This document shows positions 22,235 through 34,011 of a stretch of DNA of 64,000 nucleotides, piece after piece. The notes under the pieces are model-generated. The model made no database searches. It was not told where the DNA came from and saw only the letters and a program-made list of their open reading frames with translations. The stretch spans positions 310,001-374,000 of the forward strand of contig OZ025844.1 in assembly GCA_964019425.1 (NCBI GenBank), written 5' to 3'. Source of the DNA: Flectonema sp. DT1601. Lineage: Eukaryota; Euglenozoa; Diplonemea; Diplonemida; Diplonemidae. How positions within the stretch are numbered: the stretch's first letter is position 1; the number at the start of each line of letters is the position of its first letter. A program made the translations under genes and the position numbers.

Positions 22235-23336
22235 TTAAGATGGTCTTGAAGGTGAACGCGACGGTCGTTTTTGAATGCCATCCCTCATAGCAGCCATCCA
22301 TGCTGCTCTGTTCTGCGAAGATGTTGCAGCAAATCGAATAACCCTAACTGGTTGTGTGGGTGTTGGATCTCTCGAAGGAATTGCTACTTGAAATCCGAAT
22401 GAGTGTTGTGGACCACCCGGCAGAGCAGTCAGACTACCTGACATACTTTCAGACTTCAGGCGATCATCTCTCTCAACAACGATAAGTTCTGAAGTTGGAA
22501 ATAAAAGTCTTGGTGTCATATCTGTTTGTGTCCTACCACACCAAACCAAACCACCCGACAGAGTAAAGAATCTCTTTACCCAAACAGCATCTGCCCCTCC
22601 CCTGACAATAAATAACCAACCTTGATACTGCATCTCACCATACTGAAGATGACAAGCATTTATCTTACCAGTTAGTGCTTGACTAAGTCGAGGACCAGCA
22701 TAAGAAGGTGATGAGGAATAAATAGATAGCTGAGGGCTCTTACTCCTCGATACTCGAGGAGGAGTCGACGGTAGGCTACTTGGATGATGTTTTCTCATTG
22801 GAGATGAATTCCCTACGTCGCTAACAACAACAGATTCTGGTGACTCAGCTGGTTCAGGTAGTGGAGTTGGTTCTGATTTAAAAGTTTGATCTCCTTTCCG
22901 CTTTTCTCTAAGACTGCCGAGTCTCCAAGCCCAAACTAGCGCAACCTGAAGAAGAACCATTTTTGATTGATACGCATCCTCACAAATAATTGATCGATGA
23001 TCCTCTTCGTCTTCTTGAATAGCAACCAACAGCTCTGATAGATCAACAGATTCATATAAATTATCAGCTGAACTGTGACAGTCTAAATTACATCTAGAAC
23101 CTTCTGACGTTAGTTCATCTTGAATATCTTCTTCTGTTTGAGTTAAAGTACTCTCAACGGATGTTTTTATAAATAGTTTTGGAAATCGATCCCACAGCTG
23201 TCTGTTTTCTAATTCTTCAATCCAAAGTTTCTGTCTGTCGATTGTTTCATGAGCGCTGAGAATGTGAATAATGTTATCGTCATCTTGTATTCTATTGGCA
23301 CTCAATGCACTCGTGTTTGCTTCGAATACTAAATCC

Positions 23337-23372
<36 letters not shown>

Positions 23373-23596
23373 GTATCGTCCAAGTCATCAACTCCAATCA
23401 ATACTTTCGGTGGAGACGTTGGAGGAACGCTACTGCCATCACTAGAAGGTGGTGGAGGACAGCTCCACTCATCTTCATCCTCATCCTCATCTTCATCATC
23501 ATCATCACGCAATGAATCGATTGTTACTGGTACTGTAACAGGAAACGGTTGCATTGGTGGTGATTCGAATGAACTACTCCCGCTGTCTACAGGCAT
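22235..23596 (-). CDS. PH-domain protein with acidic N-terminus
   Basis: A 453-residue, single-exon protein. The N-terminal third is low-complexity with two long Asp/Glu runs (near residues 34-45 and 72-87) and Pro/Ser patches. The middle, about 100-240, is probably helical. Residues of about 320-440 fit a pleckstrin-homology domain: YQGWLFIVRGGADAVWVKRFFTLSGG at the front, FGFQVAIPS in the middle, and the closing helix with the invariant Trp in NRAAWMAAMRDGIQ. PH domains bind phosphoinositides or proteins at membranes, so a peripheral membrane or scaffold role is likely. The ATG at 23596 follows AATCATCAG, a possible acceptor. No catalytic domain seen. Confidence 0.75.
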
Positions 23597-24321
23597 CTTT
23601 TATTTATATATATCTGATGATTCTAATGAATTAATGTGTCAGAGATGAAACAAGTAGTCATAACTATAGTTATTGTTAATGACCTGTGAGGGGGATTAAC
23701 TGTTTGATTTTGTATGTAAAATACAAATGTATTGTATCATAAACAACATAACGATAATTTAACATTAGTTCTGAGATACAGTGACTAGGTGTGATGCTTA
23801 ACTTAGCCTTTTAAAGTAACTATTAGGTTTCGAGAGTAATTCATATACACCTCTTACCTCTATTTTCTCTCATCAGTATGGTGTAGAAGTAAGTCAATCA
23901 TCTGTTGTGACTGAAGCATCTTAGTTAGCAAGACTAGGATGTAGTTACTTTGTTATAATGTTTATTTTCTTTTTGTTATCCGAGAGTAATCCATATACCT
24001 TGTTACTGACCTGTGAGGGGGGTGTTAATAGTTTACTTTTTTTTTTCTTATAATAACTGTTCAGAATTAATTTTCTTACAAAAACCATCAACATTATTGA
24101 TTCGTAATAATTGAAAAAATTGAACAACCTTCTAAGGTCTTAATTCTGATAAACTAAACAGATCTGATGATATTTTAAAATAGAGATCTCCCTCAACTGA
24201 ATTGGATGGCCTTCGTCAAAGAAAAGACCACATCGTAGCCTTCAGACAATGAAGACAACGCTTTCCACATAGACGGTGGAGGATAGCAGCGTGTGGATAC
24301 CTCCTCAACACGTATGTTGAA
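23597..24321. other. Spacer between ABT1-like and PH-domain genes
   Basis: No gene seen. It contains a repeated phrase, GACCTGTGAGGGGG, at about 23681 and 24009, and GAGAGTAAT(T/C)CATATAC at about 23832 and 23981, so a short stretch is duplicated. It probably covers the 3' UTR of the ABT1-like gene. Confidence 0.5.
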
Positions 24322-25011
24322 TTATATATAAACAGAGCTTCGTCTCTTTGGACCTCCAGGGTTGGAACCAGTGCTGGGAGTCCGTCTGCGCTTTTGTTTG
24401 TAGCTGTTGTCCTTCTCAGAAAGAGTTTTACGGTATGATTCAGCAGCCTTGAGACCTTCCTTCTGAACACGAGCAACTTCACGGCGCATGTATTGCTTTT
24501 TAAGAATACCTTCTTCCTGAAGATCATCCCAAGTAAATCCAGAGAGGTATTTTATGTTCCAAAGCTCGTGTGCGAATAAAGCCTTCCGACTGCCTCCTAC
24601 TTGAGTGCAGTTCATCAAAGCAGCTCTCTTTGCATGTTTCTTTTTTATAAACTCAACCCAACCTTCGGAGTAGAGACGGTGGTTGCGTTGCTTCTTTTTT
24701 TGTTCTTTTGTTCCTCTCATTTCTTTTAGTTTTAAATTCATGCGTCCAACTGGACCAACGCGATCTTCAAACATACTTCTGAGAATCATAGGAGTCATTG
24801 AGAAAGGTATTCTCGATAAGTAAACAATTCCTTTGTCTGTTCTACGCTTTTCAGCTGCTTTGCTTTCCTTTTTTACTGGTTCTGCTCGTTGTTCCTCTTC
24901 TTCTTCTTCTTCTCCTTCTTCTTCCTCTTCGTCGTCTGAGGGAGACGCATCTAATTCTTCTTCCTCCTCCTCTTCCTCTTCTTCAAGATATTCTATATCG
25001 TTCTTAGTCAT
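24322..25011 (-). CDS. ABT1/Esf2-like pre-rRNA processing factor
   Basis: A 229-residue nucleolar-type protein. After an acidic N-terminus (long Glu runs) comes an RRM-like core: GIVYLSRIPFSMTPMILRSM, GPVGRMNLKLKE, then EGWVEFIKKKHAKRAALMNC. This is followed by the family signature LWNIKYLSGFTWDDLQEE and a basic tail. This order is typical of ABT1 (animals) and Esf2 (yeast), which act in small-subunit processome assembly with the U3 snoRNP. The ATG at 25011 is preferred over the longer upstream frame: the pyrimidine tract CTTCCCCCATCTTCCAG ends 13 bases before it and would cut the longer frame off. Identification of the family is firm; the exact orthologue is not separable here. Confidence 0.88.
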   Translation of the reverse strand: MTKNDIEYLEEEEEEEEEELDASPSDDEEEEEGEEEEEEEQRAEPVKKESKAAEKRRTDKGIVYLSRIPFSMTPMILRSMFEDRVGPVGRMNLKLKEMRGTKEQKKKQRNHRLYSEGWVEFIKKKHAKRAALMNCTQVGGSRKALFAHELWNIKYLSGFTWDDLQEEGILKKQYMRREVARVQKEGLKAAESYRKTLSEKDNSYKQKRRRTPSTGSNPGGPKRRSSVYI

Positions 25012-25580
25012 TGAGAGAGTGTCACTGGAAGATGGGGGAAGTTTTTTTTTTTTTTTTGAGTTAATATCTCTTAATAAATAAAAATCAAACAATAATACTA
25101 ACTAACGAGAGGATGGGAGGAGGGGACTGGAGAAAGACGCTAACCCCCACCGCCAGCTGAAAATATCAAAAATAAAGAACAGAACTTTCATTCGGGAACA
25201 AAACAAAGATTCCACAAACCTCTTTGTGCTTGCAGTTCTCTTAGAATGTTCCTTTAGTCGGGTTTTGAACTTTATAGTACTGTTTGGAAAAGGTTGCGTC
25301 ACGGAATTGATTTAACAAAGTGGAAACAAAAGGCAGAGAAATACCAAGCGGGGGAAAATGGAAAAGAAATTTAAACAATTCTCATGTACAAGGGAAGAGA
25401 TTTAACAGTGAGGATGGAAAAGGTGAAAACAAAAGGCACTTGACAGAGCTGGCTCTACGCACCGCACTGCAAATGCAACAAAGACACATGCACATGTACA
25501 AGGGACGGGGGGTGACAACAATAATAACATTATGAAATATTATCGAGATCTAAAAAAGAAAAGCCGCTAAGCTTCATTTA
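25012..25580. other. Spacer upstream of the ABT1-like gene
   Basis: Contains the ABT1-like acceptor (tract 25025-25041) and an AT-rich stretch with no gene. Confidence 0.5.
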
Positions 25581-27065
25581 CTATCCCATAGTAGTATCCC
25601 ATGGAGGTGTTGGTGATGGTTGAGGAGTGTACGATCTTCTTCTTGTCATGTGATGTGTGTGTTCAATTCCTTGAAATTGATTTTGTGGTCTCGAATGACC
25701 CTTCCCATGCGTACCCATCACATCTCTCATATCAGAGCAGGTCTTTGGAGCGTACTGACGTGAGTTAAATATGTCTGACAATGCAGGAGTTGGGTGAGGA
25801 TGTTGCTTCGTCGCTCCTTTAAACTTATAAACTGGTTCTGGTAGCGACACTACTACCGGTGCTGTGAGCTTGCCTCTATACTTTAGGTTATCATTATTAG
25901 CCATTGTTCCGTACTTACGACCAATGATATCACCGTGATCTCTACCTGAGTGAAATTCATAATTCTTAGATGGTCGAGGGGAAGCAGGAGCACCAGGATC
26001 AACAAGGAACGCAGAATTGAATGAGAATGCTGTTTGCATGCTGTTTCTCCTACGGCCAGTTGGACTCGATGGTCGACTTTCTGGAGGTGGAAACTGTCTC
26101 AACCCTCTCGAATAAGGAGACAAGGGAGTAGTGCAGTGAAATTGAGAATCATCATGAGCCAATACATTCCCATGATCTGACCGATACGTACCAGATCCAG
26201 GAAGTGAGCTACTTCTTCTAAATGTTCTCTGCATACTAACAGAACTACGAGGCGATGCTACTGATCCTCTACCCTTTCTTGATGGAGATGCTCTTGGTGT
26301 TGCAGCCTCACCAAGTCTTCCTCCTCCTGGTGAAAATCCAACAGCACGCATTTGATCTGAAGAAAGATTTAATGGATACCTCCTTCTTGGTTTATGTGAA
26401 GTATCAAGATCTTGATTAACACCAGTACCAAATGGAGCACGAAGACCAATAGGCATTGATAACATACTATTAAGTCCTTCTCTTGACTTTCTAATACTTC
26501 TTGGTTCTGACTGACCCTCACCAACTGCACAACTTTGTGATATTGCTGTTCTTGATGACGATGTGCAACCCTCAGGTGTGTGTTTACGATTAGTTCCTTT
26601 AGCATATTGACTGTGAGTCTTTTGTGATAGACTTCTCCTTCCACCTCTCTCCCATAGTGGAGCTTCTTTAAATGTTAAAGACATTTTAGAATGTCTTTGA
26701 GACTCCTCACGTACCTGATCAACAGAAGAAACTTTGACACCGTTAATGTGAGTCAGTTGTCTTCCCATGAAACCACTCAGGCCAGAGCGATCTGCTGCAC
26801 TTCCATTTTCAATTCTACTAATTTTCATATCTTCCAAAGTGCATCCCAACTTTTCTTGGAAACCCTTCTTCTTAACACTCACTACTGTTGTACCAACAGG
26901 TGTACCCTTGTGACCCTTATCGGATATACGCTTTCCTCCTCCTCCAAGACCTGTCCACTTTCTACTAAAATCAACATTTTGTTTCAAATCCCGTCTTGAG
27001 GTGAGTGACTTCGAAAGAGGATGATCGGCGCTCCCGACAGTTGCTCTCCCTCCTATTGCGACCAT
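25581..27065 (-). CDS. PDZ-like domain protein, Ser/Arg-rich
   Basis: A 494-residue, single-exon protein from the ATG at 27065. Residues of about 61-133 read as a PDZ-type domain: a carboxylate-loop-like GFQEKLGC, KISRIENGSAADRSGL (the usual A-x-R-x-G-L turn), then RQLTHINGVKVSSVDQV. The rest is low complexity, with many RS, SP and RR pairs, and ends in TPQPSPTPPWDT. The C-terminal SVTPPWE/TPPWD phrase is shared with the partial gene at 63344-64000. PDZ domains bind C-terminal peptides, so a scaffold role (cytoskeleton or membrane) is inferred. The frame continues upstream but only with Lys/Glu codons from the A-rich leader and no ATG. Confidence 0.65.
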   Translation of the reverse strand: MVAIGGRATVGSADHPLSKSLTSRRDLKQNVDFSRKWTGLGGGGKRISDKGHKGTPVGTTVVSVKKKGFQEKLGCTLEDMKISRIENGSAADRSGLSGFMGRQLTHINGVKVSSVDQVREESQRHSKMSLTFKEAPLWERGGRRSLSQKTHSQYAKGTNRKHTPEGCTSSSRTAISQSCAVGEGQSEPRSIRKSREGLNSMLSMPIGLRAPFGTGVNQDLDTSHKPRRRYPLNLSSDQMRAVGFSPGGGRLGEAATPRASPSRKGRGSVASPRSSVSMQRTFRRSSSLPGSGTYRSDHGNVLAHDDSQFHCTTPLSPYSRGLRQFPPPESRPSSPTGRRRNSMQTAFSFNSAFLVDPGAPASPRPSKNYEFHSGRDHGDIIGRKYGTMANNDNLKYRGKLTAPVVVSLPEPVYKFKGATKQHPHPTPALSDIFNSRQYAPKTCSDMRDVMGTHGKGHSRPQNQFQGIEHTHHMTRRRSYTPQPSPTPPWDTTMG

Positions 27066-27428
27066 TTTTTCTTCTTCTTTTTTTTTCTTTTTTTTTTTTT
27101 TTTTGGTACAAAACACACCCTCCTAAGTAAGTAATGAAATAATAAGATGAAACTTTCATTTCAGAAATACGCAGCTACAAAGCAACGATAAGAGATCACA
27201 CTTCGTACATAACGTTAGTAGAATCTAGTAGTTCGGGGACACCTGTTACATTTTTTTCTCTGTAATTAAAAAAACATAGTTAAAAAGTCTATTTTTGTAG
27301 CTAAGTAATTACTAAAACAGGTCTGGCGAACTGGGAGCTGAGAAGAGTCTTCTTTACTATAAGAAAAGAGCTATTTTTTTTTTTTTTCTTTTTTAAAATT
27401 TTCCTCTGTTCTTTATTGTTTTCCTTTT

Positions 27429-27460
<32 letters not shown>

Positions 27461-29089
27461 CTTATACTTCTTAATTCTTTTCATTATTTTTTTTTTTTTT
27501 AATTATAACTAAAATATGAAGTTAATTAAAAAAAAAAAAAAAAGACCACGAAATGAAAAGAATAATAATTGCATATAAACATATCTACTAGTGATGGCAG
27601 ATGCTTTTGTTTGACCCGTGAACCGACTTAAACTGATAAAGCTAAAGGAGGTTTACGTGTGCTGCCAACATTCTTTTTCGTTCTTACAATACTTGTTAAA
27701 TGCAAAAAAAAAAAAAAAAAAAAAAAAATCTCATTTGAGATCGATCTCCGTTCTATTTTTCTATCATTTTGTTGAATTAAGATATAACACCAGTCTGCAG
27801 AGTTTATCGCCATTAGTGCTTGCAAAAAGGAAAGACGGGTAAGTCACTGTTCTTTTCATACGGGGTTTCTTTTTTTTTTTTTTTTTTTTTTTTTTTTCAC
27901 GCCGGTATACGAGAATTCTCTCACCTACGGAACACCTTTACAAAACTAAATCGTAAAGAGTAATTTAAAAATTTTCCGTTGTCTACACTCAAGAGCACCT
28001 ACAAAGAACAGAACACGCTTTCTTAGTGCAAGAAGTAACAAATTTCCCTATTATTCTTGCACAAAAAAAAAAAGAAATTATCGTAAAAAAAAATTCGATT
28101 AAACTGTGAGAGACAAAAAGAGAGTTTTCCTGCCACCCTAAAAAAAAAAAAAATAAAATAACAATTGCGGTGAACTCAACTATACGAGAGGTGCAAAAGA
28201 AAAGAAGTCCAAAACCAAGATAACAAAACCAAGAAAAGATGGGACATAGAGAGCCCAAAAATACAAAAAAAAAAATGAAATACACACAAGCTAACTCCAA
28301 AGGCAGACCATCTTCATTAAAGACAGCAGAGGGGAGCAATAAGATAATTTTATAAACAAAAAAAAAACAATAATGAGAAGGAAAAAACTAAAGCGCTCTC
28401 CTCAGTGGATACTAAATATAAAAAAAAACAAAAAAAAAAAACATGAAAATACCAAGACGACCTGTGCTAAAGCTCTATCACCTACTAAAAAGCAACAGGC
28501 GCTGCAAAATATTTTACAGCCTTTTATTTCTCGCTATATCACAGATTTTCTTTTTTTTTTTTTTTTTTTTTTCTAATTTTTTTTTTTTTCCCGCCGATAT
28601 GCCAGCTGCAACAAAGAAACAACAAAATTATATAACCAACACACAGAGGTATAAAGTAAAAATAAAAAAACTGGGGAAAATAAAACATCAAGAATGCCTC
28701 AAAATATAAACGCGTGACACTTGCACATACGGTGGTGCTAAAAGTTTTTTTTGTTGCCTCCTCACAAGAGTAAAATCTTCAGTAAAAAAGACTACGTTTT
28801 AATTTTTCTTGGGGAAACTTCCAATTCGCACAAAGTTTTTTTCAAAAGTCCGGATTTTGAAAAAACTTGTGTGGAATTAGATATTTTCCCATTTTTCTTT
28901 AGCAAAAAAAAACAAACTTGACATTACCCCTGTTCTCTCTTTCACACACTCTCGTAACATAAAATAGTGGAAAAAAAAAATGACAACACTCAGTTACCGA
29001 AAAAAAAAAAAAAAAAAATGGAAAGCAGCTTCAAAAGGAACGAAAATTCTGAAGAAGAGAAATCAAACCAAAAGAATGCAACGTGAAAT

Positions 29090-29125
<36 letters not shown>

Positions 29126-32093
29126 GAAAACTACGAGAAAAAAAAAACATCACAATTACCTCATTCAGAATGTAAAAAAAAAAAAAAATATATAATAGAA
29201 AAGAAAAGGCCGATAATTCAAGTCATTGTCTGCCTATTGACTGTGGTTGCTTATGTTTGAAAATATCGAAAGAAAAACTTGACATGCTCTCAATAGGGAA
29301 CACTAAAAACGTTAAAAGAAAAAAAGGGGAAAATGAACCACTAGTAGTCACTCTGATTGATGCATTTACTGGTGATGGTCGTTTTTGACAACTAGGAGAG
29401 GATTACTACAAGAGTCACGATTATAACACTTGATGTGTGCTTCTTGTTCAACCCCTCACCCAGATTGACTACGCGGAGGTATTGAATAACTGAAATTATA
29501 ATAATAAAAGATGGAACGTATCGTTTTTATTTATTTATTCAATTTTTTTTTTTTTTTTTGTTTTTTTTTTTTTAAACGAAGGCGCAAGAAAGAAATATAA
29601 AATCTTTTTTTTTTAAAAAAAAGATATTTTTAAAAAAAAGATCAAGACGGGCAGCATCAAAGTAACAAAGGCTGACAACCCTCTACTCTGACTCAACATT
29701 AGTACATATTCGTTCCTAGGAGATAAAACAAAAACATACAAGTGGGAACTCAAAGAAATCTCAAGCTATGGTGCCTGCTAAGTGTCGATTTAGCAAATGA
29801 GGCTGGCTGTAGCTTAACTTTAATTATCACCTTCCTGTTGATTTTTTTTAATTTTATCAGGTTTTTAGGAACATTGCAGATACGAATGTTTTACTCATTT
29901 TTAATTGGAAAGGATTAGTTGGTTCCTTTCTTTGTACTTTTTTTTTTATTCTTTTTTTTTTTTAAAAAAGATTTTCCTTTACATCTTCACGAAGAAGAAA
30001 AAAAGAAAAAAAAAAATGAACGACGAGTAGCTGTAAGTTTTTCATTGAAGAAAGGTGATACAGTGACAATGTAGAAAAACAGTAATAAAAAAAAAAAAGG
30101 TGATAAGAAGTAAATAAAAATAAACACATTTTTTGTAAAATTCAGTGTAGACTCAGAAAGATCACCTCTCTCTTTGTGTGTTACAGTATTAGAATATTTT
30201 TACATGACAGTATTCTGACAAGAGCAGTTGACTTTCTTAATGTTTATTTAGAAAAAAACGCGGTTGAAGTTTCCCACTCCAGTAAAACATTTTGAAAGGC
30301 TGGAGACCCCAACAGAAATGGGAATGAGCAAAGAAAGCTTTTTATCAGATTCTGATGGTGTTTTTAAAGCAATCACCAACCTTGGCAGTCATTACTCACG
30401 GGATGATTTCAGACTTTGACCCCCCCCTCCCCCCCTGTTGTGTTCCTTAAGCAAAAGGAAAAAGAGATCCAAAAATAATAACATTAAAAGGGGAAAGCAG
30501 CAAAATAATAATACGGCGACACTGTCATCAACTGAATCATCTGTGAAGACGAAGAAAGTGACCTCCAGACTGGACTTCAGGTGATGGATGCTGCGAATCA
30601 CTTTAAGTTGATCGGGAAAAACTAAAACAAAAAACAAAAACAGTGCTCTAAAATTTTAATTTGCGCGCGCCATCACCTCACTTGTGGCTTTCCAAAATTG
30701 TATAAAAAACAAACTAATAATCAGCATCAAATATCTTATTCTTTTTTTTTTTTTTTTTTTTTTTGTAGTGTAATAAAAAAACAACTAATCTCGCAATCAA
30801 AAAAATTTGGCAGTTAAGCTCAATAAAAAGAAGGGGGAAAGAAATAATACTAAACAAGTAGCCGCCAAATAGAAATAAATCGTTGGGGGATAGGGTAACA
30901 AATATGATAGTTGCCTGCCACAAAATACCAAGGGGAAAAAAATGCCATGTTTAAAAAAGAAAAAAGAAGAAAAAAAAAACTGAACGTTGTGGAGTGACGA
31001 TGATTGGAATTACCTACGAGTTACTTTTAGTAGTGTTGTGTTGAAGGGAAAAAAAAAAAAAAAAAAAAATCAAATCAAATTTTGTTTTCCCTTCGAATTC
31101 TTTATTTTTCTCCCGTTTTTTTTTTACAACGAAAAATATTTAAAAAAAAAAAACAAGGCGCTGCTAAATAAGCTCATTGCACTTGCCCCATTGACAACTT
31201 ACTACAAAAAAAAAAAAAAAACGGTTAATTCATAAGCTTTTGATAAAAACCTCATCACTCAACTAAATCTTTATAAAAAAAATAATAAAAAATGTATGAC
31301 AAGAGACAATGGAAGTCCCCGTCCTTCTTATTAAATAAACTAACTACATATACTCGAAAAAAACTAATAAAACTACATCCGTGCTTCGCTCCGGATGCGG
31401 GTTTTTTTTTTTTTTTTTTTGGGAAAAAACAACAAGGAATAGGAAGAAAAAAAAAAAACAGGAAATGTATAGGGACCTCAGGCGAACAACAACAAAAAAA
31501 AAAAATAAAAATATATAAAAAAAAAATGTAAACACCACTTGCATTACGCACAGGAAGAGGATTAGAATAAATTTTAACGGTTTTGCTTTTGTTTCCAACA
31601 GAACGAAGACAAGTCTCCAAAAGATCATTATCGGATTTTTTTTTTTTTTTAAAAAAATATATAAAAAAAAAATAAAAACTCACAACCTCAACTACATGTA
31701 TCAAGGCTTGACGAATTTCTTTAGATCCGAAAATGGCGTTCTTAGTAGTAGATCACCCTTTTGAGTGTAAGTCTTATGAAATACATTAAAACTTTCGATA
31801 TTGTTATTCACTTAGTTAACAAAAATAAATTTTATTTTTTTGTCCTCGATAAAAAGACTGCAGGGATGAGTTTATATCAAATGACGGAGACAAGGGGATC
31901 GCCGCAAGGTCGTGAGACTCTCAAAGTGTCCGAAACATTGCGAGACGGTATTGAAGTCTTGTGTTGTTGTTTGAAATTGCTTATTTGTTACCATCGGGTT
32001 GGTTTTCTTTTTTTTTCTTTTTTGTTTTCTATTTATGTTTGTTTTTTTTTTTTTTTTTTCTTTCACTCTCTTTTCAGCTCCGCAATTCGCTCG

Positions 32094-32128
<35 letters not shown>

Positions 32129-32561
32129 TGGTGGAAGTTGCATCTTTTCATTTCATTCTTATAATATTTATTTTTTTATTTTCCCAGTCATTTTTTTTTT
32201 TTCTATTCACTGACTACTGCAAAGGACACTCAGCTCATCTGAACTACCGTTTAGAAATTAATAATTACCTGCCGTCGTTTTCTGCCTTCCCATTCAGAGA
32301 GATTAGCTAGTATTCAGATCTTTTTTATCTTTTTTTTTCTTTTTTAAATTATACGCACATACCCCCCACTCATAGAGGGTTTCATGCAATCTCGCAACAG
32401 ATACTGAAAACGGACCTAATCAAGCAGCAAACAGTGAACTTTGCACACATGATGTGGATTTATAAAACCACTTGCTGAGCATGCATTACTTTAACATAAA
32501 AGGTATCACAGTTCTCGTTCACAACAGGAGTAGTTCCTGAGTGACGAGATACTACCAACAT
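27066..32561. other. 5.5-kb gene-poor, homopolymer-rich region
   Basis: No reading frame here looks like a gene. There are many A and T runs of 20-35 bases (for example about 27430-27460, 27703-27728, 28556-28572, 29091-29123 and 32096-32125) and the small inverted-repeat element at 28811-28890. It is the longest gene-free stretch of the window and lies between genes pointing the same way, so it is not a strand switch. It could hold a transcription start for the genes to its left, or be gene-poor by chance. No tRNA, rRNA or snRNA was recognised. Confidence 0.5.
28811..28890. mobile_element. Minimal family-1 inverted-repeat element (80 bp) with 9-bp target duplication
   Basis: The tips GGGGAAACTTCCAATTCGCAC and the complement of GGGAAAATATCTAATTCCAC enclose two arms with AAAGTTTTTTTC/GAAAAAACTT and a short loop, almost a perfect hairpin. 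It is flanked by ATTTTTCTT on both sides (28802-28810 and 28891-28899), a direct 9-bp repeat as made by Mutator-like transposases. The T-rich flank weakens that point somewhat. Confidence 0.7.
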
Positions 32562-33727
32562 CTACTGAGGAGGTTGTGATTGCTGTGATACTTGAGATAT
32601 TTGCGACTGCTCAGAACCCTTACGAGAATGTGGAATAGGAGGCGAATGTGATGCATGCGAATGCTGTGATGACCTGCCAGAGTTAGTTCTGAACATCTGC
32701 TTGCCGTTCGTTTCTAACATGTGAAGCATGTGATCTAAGTCCTGATTGGTTGTTTTTTTTTTTAAAATCCTACGTTACAATTATTACACATCATATTATT
32801 TATATAAAAAACTCATACCGAATCAGTGAGTGGAGTCACACCCTCATTGTCATCGTACTTCACTGGAGGCGTTCTGTTAGAGCCACCAGGAGTCTGGCAA
32901 GAAGGAGTTCCTGGAAGCTTAGTTGGTGTCATGGGAGAAGAAGGGCATTGCATATGACTAAAAGACATGTCTGGTGTAGGGATCGTAACTGGAGTCACAG
33001 GAAGAGCATTCTGACCGAAAAACATATGAGGTGGTGAAGGTCCTCTCATAGATGATTGCGAAAGATTTGATGACAACCTTCTGTACGATGAAGCAGTTGA
33101 AGATCTTATTGATTGCGTACTTTGAACAGAAAGATTACTTGAATGTCTTTGAAACGCGGTAGATGGAAGAGAAGGAGGCACTTCAGCAGCCTGCTGCATT
33201 TTTGCAATTATCTCCGACTGCGGTTGGGTAGCAGCAAATTCTTCTTCGTCATCTTCATAAACAGAAGTTAAATTTATTGAATTAGGAGGTGCCGTATTAT
33301 TCAAATTTATATTATCTTGCAATGGAAGCAGAGGCTGTGTTGTCGTCTGTTCCGCTTCAGCAATACCATGAGCACCGAGTATCTTTTCAGGGACACCGTA
33401 AAGAACTTTGTCACCAAACCTTTCTCTTCTATCTTTGAGACCCTCCTTGTATTGATGGATGTGGACATTTGGACATCTGGCACCAAGTTCACACTTTCCT
33501 TTATAAAATGGTACGCATCTTGAAAAAAATGAGTGATGAACCCTCCATTGCTCCTGACATGTTCTACACCGCAATGAGTGATTTCCTTTTTTGATACGAA
33601 CATTATCCCAATTGTTGTGTTTGCATGGGGCTACCTGATTAGCTGGTGTTTCTTTACTCTTTTTGTGATTGCGATGTGAACGCTGTTGCTGAGCAGGTGC
33701 TCCGCCGGCCGCGGCTGACGGGATCAT
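32562..33727 (-). CDS. CCCH zinc-finger protein with N-terminal CxxC element, two exons
   Basis: Exon 1 is 32819-33727 and exon 2 is 32562-32741; the product is 362 residues. The N-terminus has CKHNNWDNVRIKKG and CRTCQEQW (C35, C54, C57), a small zinc-binding element. It is followed directly by a CCCH finger, C71-x7-C79-x5-C85-x3-H89, and a basic helix. This pairing is familiar from kinetoplastid CCCH proteins. The remainder is Ser/Pro/Gln-rich and probably unstructured. The intron is GTATGA...CCAATCAG. Without it the frame stops two codons after the donor; with it the protein gains 59 Ser/His/Gln-rich residues (ending SQPPQ). A tract TTTTCTCTTTCCCAG upstream is a good trans-splice acceptor. 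The probable role is post-transcriptional mRNA control. Confidence 0.8.
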
Positions 33728-34011
33728 TTTTTTTGATGCCGCTTTTACTATTTAGTTCTGGGAAAGAGAAAATTGAAAAAAAAAAAAAAAAATGATTTAT
33801 GAATATTAATACCAAATGAAAACACTACTACGTGGTATCGTCACCTAAGCGATATTATTTTGAAATAGGAGGATTCTTTTTGTTGCTCTCTCATGGAACA
33901 GATGCAATACATTTGATTTTTATTCTTTTCACTAAACCGATTGTTAGAAGTTTCCATCTGAGATGTAAAGCAGCAGCTTACAATTATTTAACTCCATCAT
34001 TGGAGGTGTCC

